A stretch of 36,210 bases of DNA from an uncultured Arsenicibacter sp. (GCF_945952095.1 NZ_CAMFHL010000055.1:1-36210); one strand, 5' to 3'. Counted from the first letter of the stretch, positions 22,602-29,781 are shown. Translations and numbers: made by a program. The notes: generated from the letters alone by a model not told the origin.

Positions 22602-24356
22602 ATGCAGCTCATTCAGAAATACGGACAATTCGGGATATATGGTAACCCGCAGAACGAATACAGAATCGTTCTGCGGTTTGCCGGTGTAGCTCCTGCGGGT
22701 ATTACGGCAAAAGCCTATCTGGGTAATGATCCGGCTGAGCGTACAGCACTGTCGCCTGAGATTATCTACATAGAGCAGCGTACAGATTCGGTGCTGCTGA
22801 AGGTGACGCAGGCCAAAATGGCACAGGTCGCCCTGTATACTGACCTGAATATTGAGTTGGCATGGGGCGGACGGGTACAGTTTTACGGGCCCTATCGTGC
22901 CGATCGCATATCGTCAGATGTCGCCAATGATCAGATAATTCCGATGCGGACCGCATTTGGCGAAACGGTGTATGTCTATGCCGAAGAATTGCTGGCGCAG
23001 ATGCTGGGGGTGCAGGATGATGTAAACCAGAAGCTGGAGCAGGCTGAAAACATTCAGCAGGATATTGTTACCCGTCAGCAACAGGTGACTACACTGGCTG
23101 GCCAGACAGCGGCCGACCGGCAGGCGACGAATCAGGACCGGCAGCAGGTAGCCAGCGATACACAGACGGTGGGTAATAGCCTGAATCTGACCAACCAGTA
23201 CAAGAACAGCGCCTACAGCTCTTCTGTCTTCGCTAAAACCAGCGAAGACAATGCGAAAACGAGTGAGACCAATGCTGCTGCATCAGCCCTGCTGGCCCAG
23301 CAGGAACGTATTGCCGCTCAGGCAAACCGGTTCGTCTACATCGGCAGCTGGGCACCCAATACTGATTACGTCGTTGGTGATGGCGTTTTGTACGGAAATA
23401 GCTTCTACCGACGGAAAACGGCCGGCACATCCGGAGCCACGTTCAGCAAAACAAACTGGGATCTGCTGGCGGCGGGCATTAATAACCGTGGCAGCTGGGC
23501 CGCTAATACCGGCTACCTGCTTAACGATCTGGTGGTATTCCGCCGGTCGGCCTACCTGGCCACGTCGGACTTTACGTCCGGATCAACGTTTAGCCGGGCC
23601 AACTGGACGCGCCTTGCTGCGGGCTGGAATCCGGCCGGTGCCTGGGCCGGAACTACCCAGTACTACGAAGACGATATTCTGACTAACCAGGGCAGTACCT
23701 ACCGGGTAACGGCTGATCTCACATCAGGCGCAAGTTTCAGTACCGCCAATCTGGAGCTGCTGGCGGCTAAAGGCAACACCGGCGACAACGCCTATACGAG
23801 CCTGTCAGCCGGTTTCACTATGCCGGCCGTGCTCGGGACGGTTTCGGTTTCGGTCGGCACAACGGCCTGGATGGCGGCCGGCATGGCGGTGTACGTCGCG
23901 GGGGCCGGGTATATGCTTGTCAGCAGCGTCACGAATGGTACGACTGCCGTGCTGCAAAATATTAACTACGTCGGCAATGCAGCTGCTGCGGCAAGCATCG
24001 CTTCAGGCGGTACGGTTTCGCCGGCGGGCAGGGGGACGCCTAACTATGTAATTCCGGCGGCGAGTGTGAATACGTCGCTGACCTACGACATGTCGGTAGA
24101 TCCCAGCCTCATGCAGGAAATTACGCTGACGGGTAACGTAGCGACCTTCAACCTGAATAACAAGGCGTTCGGCCGGGTGCTGGTGCTGTCGGTGATTCAG
24201 GGCGGATCGGGCAACTACTCGATTACATTTCAGTCCGACATCAAGACACCGGGCGGGGCTGCGGTAGATTTCAATCTTACGGTCGGAGGACGTACCATGC
24301 TGCATTTTCTGGCCATCAGCAATACCGAGGCGCTCTTAACCTATATCAAGCTGTAA
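22602..24356 (+). CDS. baseplate/fibre protein with coiled coil and CBM5/12-like repeats
   Basis: A 584-residue protein. Residues 1-105 form a beta domain similar in layout to upper-baseplate (BppU-type) N-termini. About 125-240 is a Gln/Asp-rich coiled coil (QDDVNQKLEQAENIQQDIV). Three repeats of about 48 residues follow from residue 243: W.pnTdYvvgD.V.y...fYrr...T.....F....W.lLAAG, the pattern of chitin-binding CBM5/12 modules. At about 402-475 is a fibre module also present in the 17579 gene (TAWMAAGMAVYVAGAGYMLV). The C-terminus is a beta tip. A structural receptor-binding role is inferred. Confidence 0.75.
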   Translation: MQLIQKYGQFGIYGNPQNEYRIVLRFAGVAPAGITAKAYLGNDPAERTALSPEIIYIEQRTDSVLLKVTQAKMAQVALYTDLNIELAWGGRVQFYGPYRADRISSDVANDQIIPMRTAFGETVYVYAEELLAQMLGVQDDVNQKLEQAENIQQDIVTRQQQVTTLAGQTAADRQATNQDRQQVASDTQTVGNSLNLTNQYKNSAYSSSVFAKTSEDNAKTSETNAAASALLAQQERIAAQANRFVYIGSWAPNTDYVVGDGVLYGNSFYRRKTAGTSGATFSKTNWDLLAAGINNRGSWAANTGYLLNDLVVFRRSAYLATSDFTSGSTFSRANWTRLAAGWNPAGAWAGTTQYYEDDILTNQGSTYRVTADLTSGASFSTANLELLAAKGNTGDNAYTSLSAGFTMPAVLGTVSVSVGTTAWMAAGMAVYVAGAGYMLVSSVTNGTTAVLQNINYVGNAAAAASIASGGTVSPAGRGTPNYVIPAASVNTSLTYDMSVDPSLMQEITLTGNVATFNLNNKAFGRVLVLSVIQGGSGNYSITFQSDIKTPGGAAVDFNLTVGGRTMLHFLAISNTEALLTYIKL

Positions 24357-24360
24357 AGCT

Positions 24361-25593
24361 ATGCTGAGAGATCTTGCATCGTCATTCGGGCAGTTTACGC
24401 CGTCACTGAATCTTGACTTTTCTAAGGGGGTATTGCCGGTCGGGGTGAGCTATTCGCGTTCGGGTGTGGCAACGCGGGTGAATAGCTCGGGGCTGATTGA
24501 GACAGTAGCGGCGAATGTGCCCCGTTTTAACTTTGACCCTGTTACTTTGGCGTGTAGGGGCATTCAGTTTGAGCCAACAGTTACCAATTTATTTGCTCAA
24601 AGCACCAACCCTTTATCCGGCTGGGGAGGGCAAGGATACACTGTAGTTCAGAATGCTGCAATAGCTCCGGATGGCACACAAACGGCAATAAAGATGCGGG
24701 AATCGGCTGTTGACCAGACGCATTTCGCGGCCGCAATAGGCGCGTTTGGGTCTTCCGGCAAATATTATACGCATAGCGTCTATGCGAAAGCAGGCGAGCG
24801 TACAGAGTTTGAAATCAACAGCAGCCTGGGGAACGGGATATATGCGACTGTTCGATACAATCTATCTAACGGACTGGTTACCTATCAGTCCGGAGCGACC
24901 GGGCGGATGGCCCCGGCAGGCAACGGCTGGTATCGTTGCTCCTGGACACATAATACAGTTGCCGGGAGCGGGAATTTTGACCTTAGTATTAGACCTGTTG
25001 GTCCTAACTCAAGCTATGCCTATCAGGGCGATGGCACAAGCGGTTTTTTTCTGTGGCAGCGTGACTTTACGGAGGGCCGTATCACCACCATGCCAATCAT
25101 TACGACAACCAATACAGTAACGCGAAACCGGAGTTGGTGTACACTGCCTGTTGGCCCGTGGTATCGGGCCGGAGGAACGTTCGTAATTGGATTTGATCGT
25201 GAATTTTCAGGCAGGCCGGATGCTATTGGCCTTAATCACTGTGACCTTTTCCGGATGACAGACGGCAGCACAGAAGGTAGCTATGTAGAAAATGCAGCCT
25301 TCAATACATGGCTTTCTTTCACGCAAAAGTACGGCACCGGCGGGTATATGGGAATATCCGGCCCGAATAGCTACCCGGCAAAAAATAAGATTGCATTCCG
25401 GACCGGCAAAAATATGGCCTATGCGCTTAACGGGCAGCTATGCGGCACGAGCACTTATCCGACCGATCCCAGCCCAACGGGAATCGTGCTCGGTGATTAT
25501 GACGGCAACCGCCCGTGGTTCGGCACGATTGAATACGTCCGGTTCTACCCGAACTACCTTTCAAATGCACTATTAACCGCTTATTCAGTCTGA
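24361..25593 (+). CDS. tail spike/fibre protein with LamG-like domains
   Basis: A 410-residue protein. The N-terminus FTPSLNLDFSKGVLPVGVSY and GIQFEPTVTNLFAQS is a widely distributed phage structural module. A middle jelly-roll part (YYTHSVYAKAGERTEFEINS, GNGWYRCSWTH) and a C-terminal concanavalin/LamG-like part (FVIGFDREFSGR, KIAFRTGKNMAYALNGQL, GTIEYVRFYPNYLSN) follow. Such domains bind glycans on the host surface. It starts four bases after the previous stop. Confidence 0.78.
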   Translation: MLRDLASSFGQFTPSLNLDFSKGVLPVGVSYSRSGVATRVNSSGLIETVAANVPRFNFDPVTLACRGIQFEPTVTNLFAQSTNPLSGWGGQGYTVVQNAAIAPDGTQTAIKMRESAVDQTHFAAAIGAFGSSGKYYTHSVYAKAGERTEFEINSSLGNGIYATVRYNLSNGLVTYQSGATGRMAPAGNGWYRCSWTHNTVAGSGNFDLSIRPVGPNSSYAYQGDGTSGFFLWQRDFTEGRITTMPIITTTNTVTRNRSWCTLPVGPWYRAGGTFVIGFDREFSGRPDAIGLNHCDLFRMTDGSTEGSYVENAAFNTWLSFTQKYGTGGYMGISGPNSYPAKNKIAFRTGKNMAYALNGQLCGTSTYPTDPSPTGIVLGDYDGNRPWFGTIEYVRFYPNYLSNALLTAYSV

Positions 25594-25594
25594 T

Positions 25595-26047
25595 ATGCAA
25601 ATCGAAGAAACAAAAGAGTCAATAAAGCGCAACTGGGATTTCCTGACCCCGGAACAGATAGCCGATCTGGAAGCGCGGGGCGTGATTGAAAACGTCGTTG
25701 ATGCAACCTTCAACAGCCGGGTAATCGGCAACAATTATTCCGGCGGGGCGAATACACGGCGGGTATACGTGTTCGGGCTGCACAGCGAGGAGAACATTGT
25801 CGGCGAGGCGAAACCGTTCAGGACGATCAGCGGCCTGAATCCTGTGAACATGCACGGGGTTGCCGGCTATCTGGTGCAGAATGAACCGGCGATTCAGGCG
25901 GCGCTGATCGAGCAGAACGGGGGCGCGTTCCCGGCGATCCTTGATCCGGTTATTCCGCCTGCACCGCCATCGGCCGAACCCGATCCCGATCAGCTGGGGC
26001 CGGTCATCGAGCCGCCGGTGGAGCCGGAACCTGAAAATCCTGAATAA
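25595..26047 (+). CDS. small tail-region protein, unknown
   Basis: A 150-residue protein beginning MQIEETKESIKRNWDFLTPE. The N-terminal two thirds look folded (RVIGNNYSGGANTRRVYVFG), and the last about 30 residues are a Pro/Glu/Asp-rich tail. It follows the spike gene by one base and precedes the DUF1353 gene. No family recognised; it may be a fibre accessory or chaperone, which is inference from position only. Confidence 0.65.
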   Translation: MQIEETKESIKRNWDFLTPEQIADLEARGVIENVVDATFNSRVIGNNYSGGANTRRVYVFGLHSEENIVGEAKPFRTISGLNPVNMHGVAGYLVQNEPAIQAALIEQNGGAFPAILDPVIPPAPPSAEPDPDQLGPVIEPPVEPEPENPE

Positions 26048-26049
26048 CC

Positions 26050-26487
26050 ATGAACCTCATCCAGCTACATAGCACCCGCTTTGAGCGACACCTGCGGGTA
26101 GACATCTTCGGCGGCCTGAAAAAACGGGATCAGTTCGTGCTGCTGGAGCCGGTAATGATCGAGCTGCCGGACCGGCAGTTTGTAACAGTTGAGGCGGGCT
26201 ACGTCAGCGACGGGGCATCGGTTCCGCCGTGGTTGTGGTCCATCTTTCCGCCCTACGATAACGTCGTTATGCCGGCGTACGTCGTTCATGACTGGCTGTA
26301 CGAGTACTGGGAGAAAACAGGGCTGACGCAGGACGATGCCCGTAAGTACGCGGACCTGGTAATGCTCCAGCTGTGTCTGCGGTACGATCCGGTGAAAACA
26401 CTGAAACATCTGATTTTCTACGCGGCCTGCCGGATCGGCGGGGTGAATAACTGGCGGACATTCCGGAAACGGGCTGCGCAGCCATAA
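26050..26487 (+). CDS. DUF1353 family phage protein
   Basis: A 145-residue protein with the DUF1353 signature: VTVEAGYVSDGASVPPWLWS, then VVHDWLYEYW and a helical end KHLIFYAACRIGGV. The family is common at the end of phage tail modules and next to lysis genes. Its conserved Asp/His residues (DGAS, HDWLY) suggest an enzymatic or metal site, but the activity is not established. It sits between the last tail-region gene and the membrane-anchored coiled-coil proteins. Confidence 0.85.
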   Translation: MNLIQLHSTRFERHLRVDIFGGLKKRDQFVLLEPVMIELPDRQFVTVEAGYVSDGASVPPWLWSIFPPYDNVVMPAYVVHDWLYEYWEKTGLTQDDARKYADLVMLQLCLRYDPVKTLKHLIFYAACRIGGVNNWRTFRKRAAQP

Positions 26488-26499
26488 CCAACAACTACT

Positions 26500-27156
26500 A
26501 TGAAAACCTTTCTGAATCTTACGATACCGCTCTGGCTCCTGCTGGCAGCCGGTATCGCGCTCGGCTCCTGGCTGGGGATCAATACCTGGCAGCATCACAG
26601 GGAAGTGAACCGGATGCAGGTACGGTACGACAGTCTGAACCGTGAAGCGGTGGCGCTGAAGGCCGATAATCTCGGCTATCAGGAGCGGGAATACCGGATC
26701 GCGCAGGAATCCCGGCGGCGGGAGTTGGTGCAGCAGGACCGGATCCGGTCGGTCCGTGATTCGGTGACCAGACTACGGTTTATTGCCCAGACGCGGTTCG
26801 TACATGCCGTGACCGGTGCCGCCCCGCAGCTGCCCGCGTACATGATACCGACGGTTGCCCCGAAAATGACGATCAACCTGCAGGTGTGCTATGATAGTAC
26901 TTCGTACGTCCGGATCACGCAGAGCATGAGCGAGCTGGCGTACTGGCGGGACACAAACCGGCTGCGTATCGAGGCGGATGTCAGAAAGGATAAGGTACTC
27001 ACGGAAGCGGATTCGGCGCTTGGAGAGATTGCCGGAAAAGGCTGGTTCCGGAAGCGGCGGAAAATTGCCGCCGGCATGCGTCAGCGTATCCGGATCTGGG
27101 CGCAGAATGAACAAACGATACTGGATTCGATCCGGACCTATTCACCAAACTACTAA
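26500..27156 (+). CDS. membrane-anchored coiled-coil protein, spanin-like
   Basis: A 218-residue protein with one N-terminal transmembrane segment (about residues 7-28, IPLWLLLAAGIALGSWLGI) and a following coiled coil (HREVNRMQVRYDSLNREAVA). The rest is charged and helical. This layout resembles Rz-type inner-membrane spanins, which link the membranes in the last step of lysis. The position next to a second single-span coiled-coil protein and the DUF5675 gene supports a lysis role, but no specific spanin motif is seen and a tape or structural role remains possible. Confidence 0.65.
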   Translation: MKTFLNLTIPLWLLLAAGIALGSWLGINTWQHHREVNRMQVRYDSLNREAVALKADNLGYQEREYRIAQESRRRELVQQDRIRSVRDSVTRLRFIAQTRFVHAVTGAAPQLPAYMIPTVAPKMTINLQVCYDSTSYVRITQSMSELAYWRDTNRLRIEADVRKDKVLTEADSALGEIAGKGWFRKRRKIAAGMRQRIRIWAQNEQTILDSIRTYSPNY

Positions 27157-27164
27157 CGAACGAC

Positions 27165-27587
27165 ATGAATTTATTTGGTATCCCCGACGCGGTTTGGGGC
27201 TTTTTAGCCGGTACGCCAATCACCGCACTGATTACGTATCTGGTTGGCTGGCGGAAAGAATCGGCGGAGGTAGCCCAGCTCAGGGCGCAGATCGACCAGC
27301 TACAGGCGCAGACGGATACAACCGAGGTAAGCAATGCCGAAAAACTGGCCATGATGTGGCGGGAAGCGGCCGAACAGTGGGAAGCCCGCTGCGAGAAGCT
27401 GATGACCAAGATCGAAGCCGCCGAATCATATATTGCTGAGCTAAAACGCGACAACAACGCTCTGAAGGAATCTATCGAGGCTTTTCAGCGGAAAATACTT
27501 GCGGATACACAGCCGAAAACGATCATCGCTACCCCTAACGTAACGATTGTCCCCCCAACCATTCAAACCCCGGCAAATAACAACTGA
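27165..27587 (+). CDS. single-span coiled-coil protein, holin- or spanin-like
   Basis: A 140-residue protein with a hydrophobic N-terminus (about residues 8-27, DAVWGFLAGTPITALITYLV), then a long coiled coil (QLRAQIDQLQAQTDTTE, AESYIAELKRDNNALKES) and a Pro/Thr/Asn-rich end. Short phage proteins of this shape beside endolysin genes are usually holins or spanins. The stop overlaps the next start by one base (TGATGG). Confidence 0.62.
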   Translation: MNLFGIPDAVWGFLAGTPITALITYLVGWRKESAEVAQLRAQIDQLQAQTDTTEVSNAEKLAMMWREAAEQWEARCEKLMTKIEAAESYIAELKRDNNALKESIEAFQRKILADTQPKTIIATPNVTIVPPTIQTPANNN

Positions 27588-28012
27588 TGGAACTTAAACT
27601 CATACGCGAACCGAATGCAGCGGCTACGCCCGGTAAACTGTACATCAACGGCGTGGTATCGTGCTACACGCTGGAGGACATCGACCGTAACCTGCGGAAA
27701 GATATGTCCCTCGACGAGATCCGGAAGATTAAACAGCACTCCAACACGGCCATCCCGACGGGAACCTATACGGTAGTAATCAGCTACTCAAACCGGTTTC
27801 AGAGACAACTGCCGATCCTGACGGGCGTTCCCGGTTTCGACGGCATCCGGATTCATCCAGGCAACACAACGGCCGATACGGAGGGTTGTATCCTGCTCGG
27901 CGACGGCCGGAGCGGTAATACGATCACCAATAGCAGGGTAGCGTTTGACCGGGTGTTTAAGCAGCTAACCGAAGCGGCAAAGAAGGAAAAGATTACGATT
28001 GTGATTTTGTAA
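27587..28012 (+). CDS. DUF5675 family protein, probable lysis-associated enzyme
   Basis: A 141-residue protein of the DUF5675 type: N-terminal TPGKLYINGVVSCYTLED, then AIPTGTYTVVISYSNRFQR, VPGFDGIRIHPGN and DTEGCILLG. The His90/Cys101 pair in HPGN...DTEGC resembles the His and SxGC motifs of L,D-transpeptidase-like (YkuD) catalytic sites, so a peptidoglycan-active enzyme is plausible. It is the last plus-strand gene of the late operon and follows two single-span membrane proteins, as endolysin genes do. Enzymatic activity is inferred, not shown. Confidence 0.8.
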   Translation: MELKLIREPNAAATPGKLYINGVVSCYTLEDIDRNLRKDMSLDEIRKIKQHSNTAIPTGTYTVVISYSNRFQRQLPILTGVPGFDGIRIHPGNTTADTEGCILLGDGRSGNTITNSRVAFDRVFKQLTEAAKKEKITIVIL

Positions 28013-28125
28013 ACCCCGTAAGCCGGACTGGCAGGCTGCTGGCTGACATCCTCAACTGGCTTGATCCGGAGCACGTCGAGAAGGCGGTCCGGATACATGA
28101 ATTGAAGCGAGGTGCTGTTAGCTGA
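28013..28125 (+). pseudogene. possible gene remnant after the lysis module
   Basis: In the frame ending at TGA 28123-28125 the sequence reads RTGRLLADILNWLDPEHVEK and AVRIHELKRGAVS, coding-like, with no ATG of its own downstream of the DUF5675 stop. It might be a decayed tail of a small gene. Evidence is only the amino-acid look of one frame. Confidence 0.25.
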
Positions 28126-28203
28126 TTAGTAGAACAGGCATCAGTGCTCCTTTATGCTGTGAACATAGGGGGATGACCTCTATTTTGGTGTGGATAAAGA
28201 AAG

Positions 28204-28234
28204 AAAGCCCTGTCGGTTCCGGCAGGGCTTTTTT
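28204..28234 (+). terminator. hairpin A1, intrinsic terminator of the late operon
   Basis: 12-bp stem (28204-28215 with 28220-28231, one wobble), 4-base loop, then a six-T run. It is the first strong terminator after the lysis genes. Confidence 0.8.
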
Positions 28235-28312
28235 GTTTCTCATAACCGGTAAACCATTAAGCCGTCAGTAAGTTATAGGTTGTGTACATAAAAGCAAGAA
28301 TGCGTGATTAAT

Positions 28313-28345
28313 AAAAGCCCGGTCCATATTGTGGCCGGGCTTTTT
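28313..28345 (+). terminator. hairpin A2, terminator-like
   Basis: AAAAGCCCGG (28313-28322) pairs with CCGGGCTTTT (28335-28344); CCA and TGG extend the stem past one bulged T. Followed by Ts. Confidence 0.75.
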
Positions 28346-28362
28346 CTTATGTGGTAATGCAT

Positions 28363-28370
28363 TATATTTG
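28363..28370 (+). promoter_or_regulatory. -7 promoter box TATATTTG
   Basis: Exact TAnnTTTG match followed by CAGC. It would start a transcript of roughly 75-85 bases that runs through a GTGTACAG/CTGTGCAC hairpin (28381-28400) and ends at the hairpin at 28425. No good -33 TTTG was found at the usual spacing. Confidence 0.5.
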
Positions 28371-28380
28371 CAGCATACAG

Positions 28381-28456
28381 GTGTACAGCCCTCTGTGCAC
28401 ATATGGTGTGGATTTAAAACTGGTAAAGCCCCGTCGGTTCCGGCAGGGCTTTTTTG
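28381..28456 (+). ncRNA. possible short RNA B (5' hairpin plus terminator)
   Basis: An 8-bp hairpin (28381-28388 with 28393-28400, loop CCCT) follows the promoter box, then a linker with GGTGTGGAT, then a terminator-like hairpin (28425-28452, one C-A mismatch) with a six-T run. The layout is that of a small terminated transcript. No expression data can be seen here. Confidence 0.4.
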
Positions 28457-28533
28457 TTTCTCATAACAGCAAACCAGTAAACGAATTGTAAGTTATAGGT
28501 AAGTTGCGTAAAAGCAACAATGCGTGATTAACT

Positions 28534-28565
28534 AAAGCCTGGCTCGTGTTGTGGCCGGGCTTTTT
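28534..28565 (+). terminator. hairpin B2, terminator-like
   Basis: AAAGCCTGGC pairs with GCCGGGCTTT (one wobble) and is followed by Ts at 28561-28565. Same position within its unit as hairpin A2. Confidence 0.7.
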
Positions 28566-28574
28566 AAATTGTCA

Positions 28575-28582
28575 TACCTTTG
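28575..28582 (+). promoter_or_regulatory. -7 promoter box TACCTTTG
   Basis: Exact TAnnTTTG match, again followed by CAGC, at the same place in its unit as the box at 28363. Confidence 0.5.
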
Positions 28583-28587
28583 CAGCG

Positions 28588-28664
28588 TATATAGGACCGG
28601 GCAACCGGTACTGTGATATGGATTAAGCAGCGAACGCCCTGTCCGGCTTGAGGCAGGGCGTTTT
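28588..28664 (+). ncRNA. possible short RNA C (GNRA hairpin plus terminator)
   Basis: ACCGG (28596-28600) and CCGGT (28605-28609) enclose a GCAA tetraloop; a linker with GATATGGATTAA follows, and AACGCCCTG (28633-28641) pairs with CAGGGCGTT (28654-28662) and ends in Ts. Same order of parts as short RNA B, with different sequence in the stems. Confidence 0.4.
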
Positions 28665-28715
28665 ATATGTAAAAATGGCTATAGCGGATACATAAATCCG
28701 GGTATTGGTAATTGT

Positions 28716-28757
28716 GGCAGGATTGGGGTATCGATTGGCAGGATCGGGGTATCAAAA
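28716..28757 (+). repeat. two 21-base direct repeats upstream of the ubiquitin-like gene
   Basis: GGCAGGATTGGGGTATCGATT (spelled here as 28716-28736) is followed immediately by a copy at 28737-28757 that differs at four positions. Placed 60-100 bases upstream of the ubiquitin-like gene, it could bind a regulator. Confidence 0.7.
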
Positions 28758-28760
28758 CTC

Positions 28761-28800
28761 TGACAGGTTGTTTGTGATTTATCTAGTTTTGAGCCTGTCA
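28761..28800 (+). promoter_or_regulatory. promoter box with flanking inverted repeat upstream of the ubiquitin-like gene
   Basis: TAGTTTTG (28784-28791) matches TAnnTTTG and would place a start site about 20 bases before the ATG at 28820. TGACAGG (28761-28767) and CCTGTCA (28794-28800) form a perfect 7-base inverted repeat around it, suitable for an operator. No -33 element at ideal spacing is visible. Confidence 0.45.
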
Positions 28801-28819
28801 AACTTAAATCAAAATTCAT

Positions 28820-29092
28820 ATGTCAGCTGTGTCAACACTGGAGTTAATTATTGTCGACCGTATAGGCCGGAAACTTCGTTTTAAAATGGAGTTTTCCGAT
28901 ACGATCGGGGACTTAAAAGCTAAGATTGCCGAAAAGACCGGATTGAATAAAAGCGAAATACAGCTGAAAAGACGAGATACGGTATATAAAGACCATTCAC
29001 AAATTGAGGACTACTCAGATAGTGTGTACGGGTTATTCAACGGTTCTTCTATTGAAATGAGCGGGCTATTTCCTGAACAATTGTTTAAGTAA
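28820..29092 (+). CDS. orphan ubiquitin-like protein
   Basis: A 90-residue protein with clear likeness to eukaryotic ubiquitin. Residues 26-42 (SDTIGDLKAKIAEKTGL) match ubiquitin residues 20-36 at 10 of 17 positions, including the equivalents of Lys27, Lys29 and Lys33. The preceding strands (LELIIVDRIGRKLRFKMEF) and the later IEDYS fit the beta-grasp order. There is no C-terminal Gly-Gly: the chain runs past SGL to end in FPEQLFK, so conjugation would need processing or does not occur. No E1, E2 or protease gene is visible nearby. It has its own promoter-like box and lies alone between the late and early operons. Bacterial ubiquitin-like proteins are known in Bil-type and other conjugation operons; YukD-like folds are an alternative. 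The role is unknown. Confidence 0.85.
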   Translation: MSAVSTLELIIVDRIGRKLRFKMEFSDTIGDLKAKIAEKTGLNKSEIQLKRRDTVYKDHSQIEDYSDSVYGLFNGSSIEMSGLFPEQLFK

Positions 29093-29124
29093 TACCCAAA
29101 TCCCACAGGGGTTATTATTTTTTG
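29091..29124 (+). terminator. weak terminator after the ubiquitin-like gene
   Basis: AATACCC (29091-29097) can pair with GGGGTTATT (29108-29116) with one bulge, followed by a T-rich run. It overlaps the stop codon. Confidence 0.4.
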
Positions 29125-29195
29125 CTGGTAGTCAATCATTCGCTTACATATAATTACTTTGCGCGGAGATAGTAATACAATTCACTTGAACAAGT

Positions 29196-29229
29196 ATAAC
29201 GCCCGGCTCGTGATGAAGCCGGGCGTTAT
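29196..29229. terminator. hairpin D, terminator-like at operon convergence
   Basis: A 13-bp perfect stem: 29196-29208 with 29217-29229, 8-base loop, containing AACGCCCGGCT and its complement. It lies 6 bases beyond the stop of the minus-strand gene at 29236 and about 35 bases after TTACTTTG (29154-29161), a near match to the promoter box. It may act in both directions. Confidence 0.65.
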
Positions 29230-29235
29230 TGTTAT

Positions 29236-29463
29236 CTACAGAAACCGATCCTCGCTGCCCGTGTCCGGATCATTGATACTAAACCGTACACTGCCGAAAT
29301 GCTTGATAATATCCGCCAGCGACGTGGCGTAAAACGGGGTATCTCCTTTTATCGGCCGGGACGCCTGACAGATAGGTTCCGGCGTAAATACCTCATCGAA
29401 ATCGTGCGATAGTTCGCCCACAATGTGCTCTGTGCTGGCTGTGATATAGATTCTCGTCTCCAT
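29236..29463 (-). CDS. small protein, unknown (75 aa)
   Basis: The ATG at 29463 gives METRIYITASTEHIVGELSH and ends in DPDTGSEDRFL, acidic. An upstream ATG at 29496 adds MTILAFYIYLR, less likely because a promoter-like TATATTTG on the minus strand (29474-29467) falls in that extension. The box is only three bases from the preferred ATG, which would make the mRNA leaderless, or it may be chance. Hairpin D follows the stop. No family recognised. Confidence 0.6.
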   Translation of the reverse strand: METRIYITASTEHIVGELSHDFDEVFTPEPICQASRPIKGDTPFYATSLADIIKHFGSVRFSINDPDTGSEDRFL

Positions 29464-29564
29464 TCTCAAATATATATAAAAGGCCAGTATAGTCACATAT
29501 TGCGATGAGTAACCGGTTGTCTGACCGGCCGAGGTCGTTTACTTATTAATGCTAGACAGAGTTT

Positions 29565-29578
29565 CCGTCTATAGACGG
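29565..29578. other. 14-base palindrome CCGTCTATAGACGG
   Basis: Perfect palindrome with no spacer, in the 285-base gap between the small minus-strand gene and hairpin E. It could be a regulator site or a small hairpin with a TATA loop. The rest of that gap holds TTACTTTG (29650-29657) and hairpin E, and no gene I can support. Confidence 0.5.
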
Positions 29579-29692
29579 TCTGAATAGTTAGCTTGCCTGT
29601 GCAGGTACCGTTTTTTTATGCTACCAGTTAATTAATTGCCTGTATATGGTTACTTTGTTATGAAATAGTTAAGATATTCATTTGAAGAAGCG

Positions 29693-29727
29693 TAACGCCC
29701 GATCCGTGTTGAGGTCGGGCGTTATTG
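29693..29727. terminator. hairpin E, terminator-like
   Basis: 12-bp stem (29693-29704 with 29713-29724, one wobble) with the same outer sequence TAACGCCCG as hairpin D and the same following bases TTGTTA. It lies 55 bases beyond the end of the minus-strand early operon and about 35 bases after TTACTTTG. Confidence 0.65.
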
Positions 29728-29781
29728 TTATTCATAGGAATTTTTCCGAGACAGAAACCTGGGTACTGAGTGAGGGATACT

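Larger units (their letters stand above)
28190..28664 (+). repeat. tandem hairpin-promoter units, about 215 bases each
   Basis: Two related units begin with GGTGTGGAT (28188 and 28406 regions) and each contains, in order: a GCCC/GGGC terminator-like hairpin followed by TTTTTTGTTTCTCATAAC, a block with AAGTTATAGGT, AAAAGCAA and AATGCGTGATTA, a second hairpin ending TGGCCGGGCTTTTT, and a TAnnTTTGCAGC promoter box. A third, partial unit has the leader and last hairpin only. No protein-coding gene is seen in 28126-28819. Confidence 0.8.

Noticed and set aside
28190..28664. Repeats at 28.2-28.7 kb as a CRISPR array
   Set aside because: The period is about 215 bases, the repeats are imperfect and contain terminator hairpins and promoter boxes, and no cas gene is present.
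28820..29092. Ubiquitin-like protein as part of a complete conjugation operon
   Set aside because: No E1-, E2- or protease-like gene occurs in the neighbouring sequence, and the C-terminus lacks Gly-Gly.
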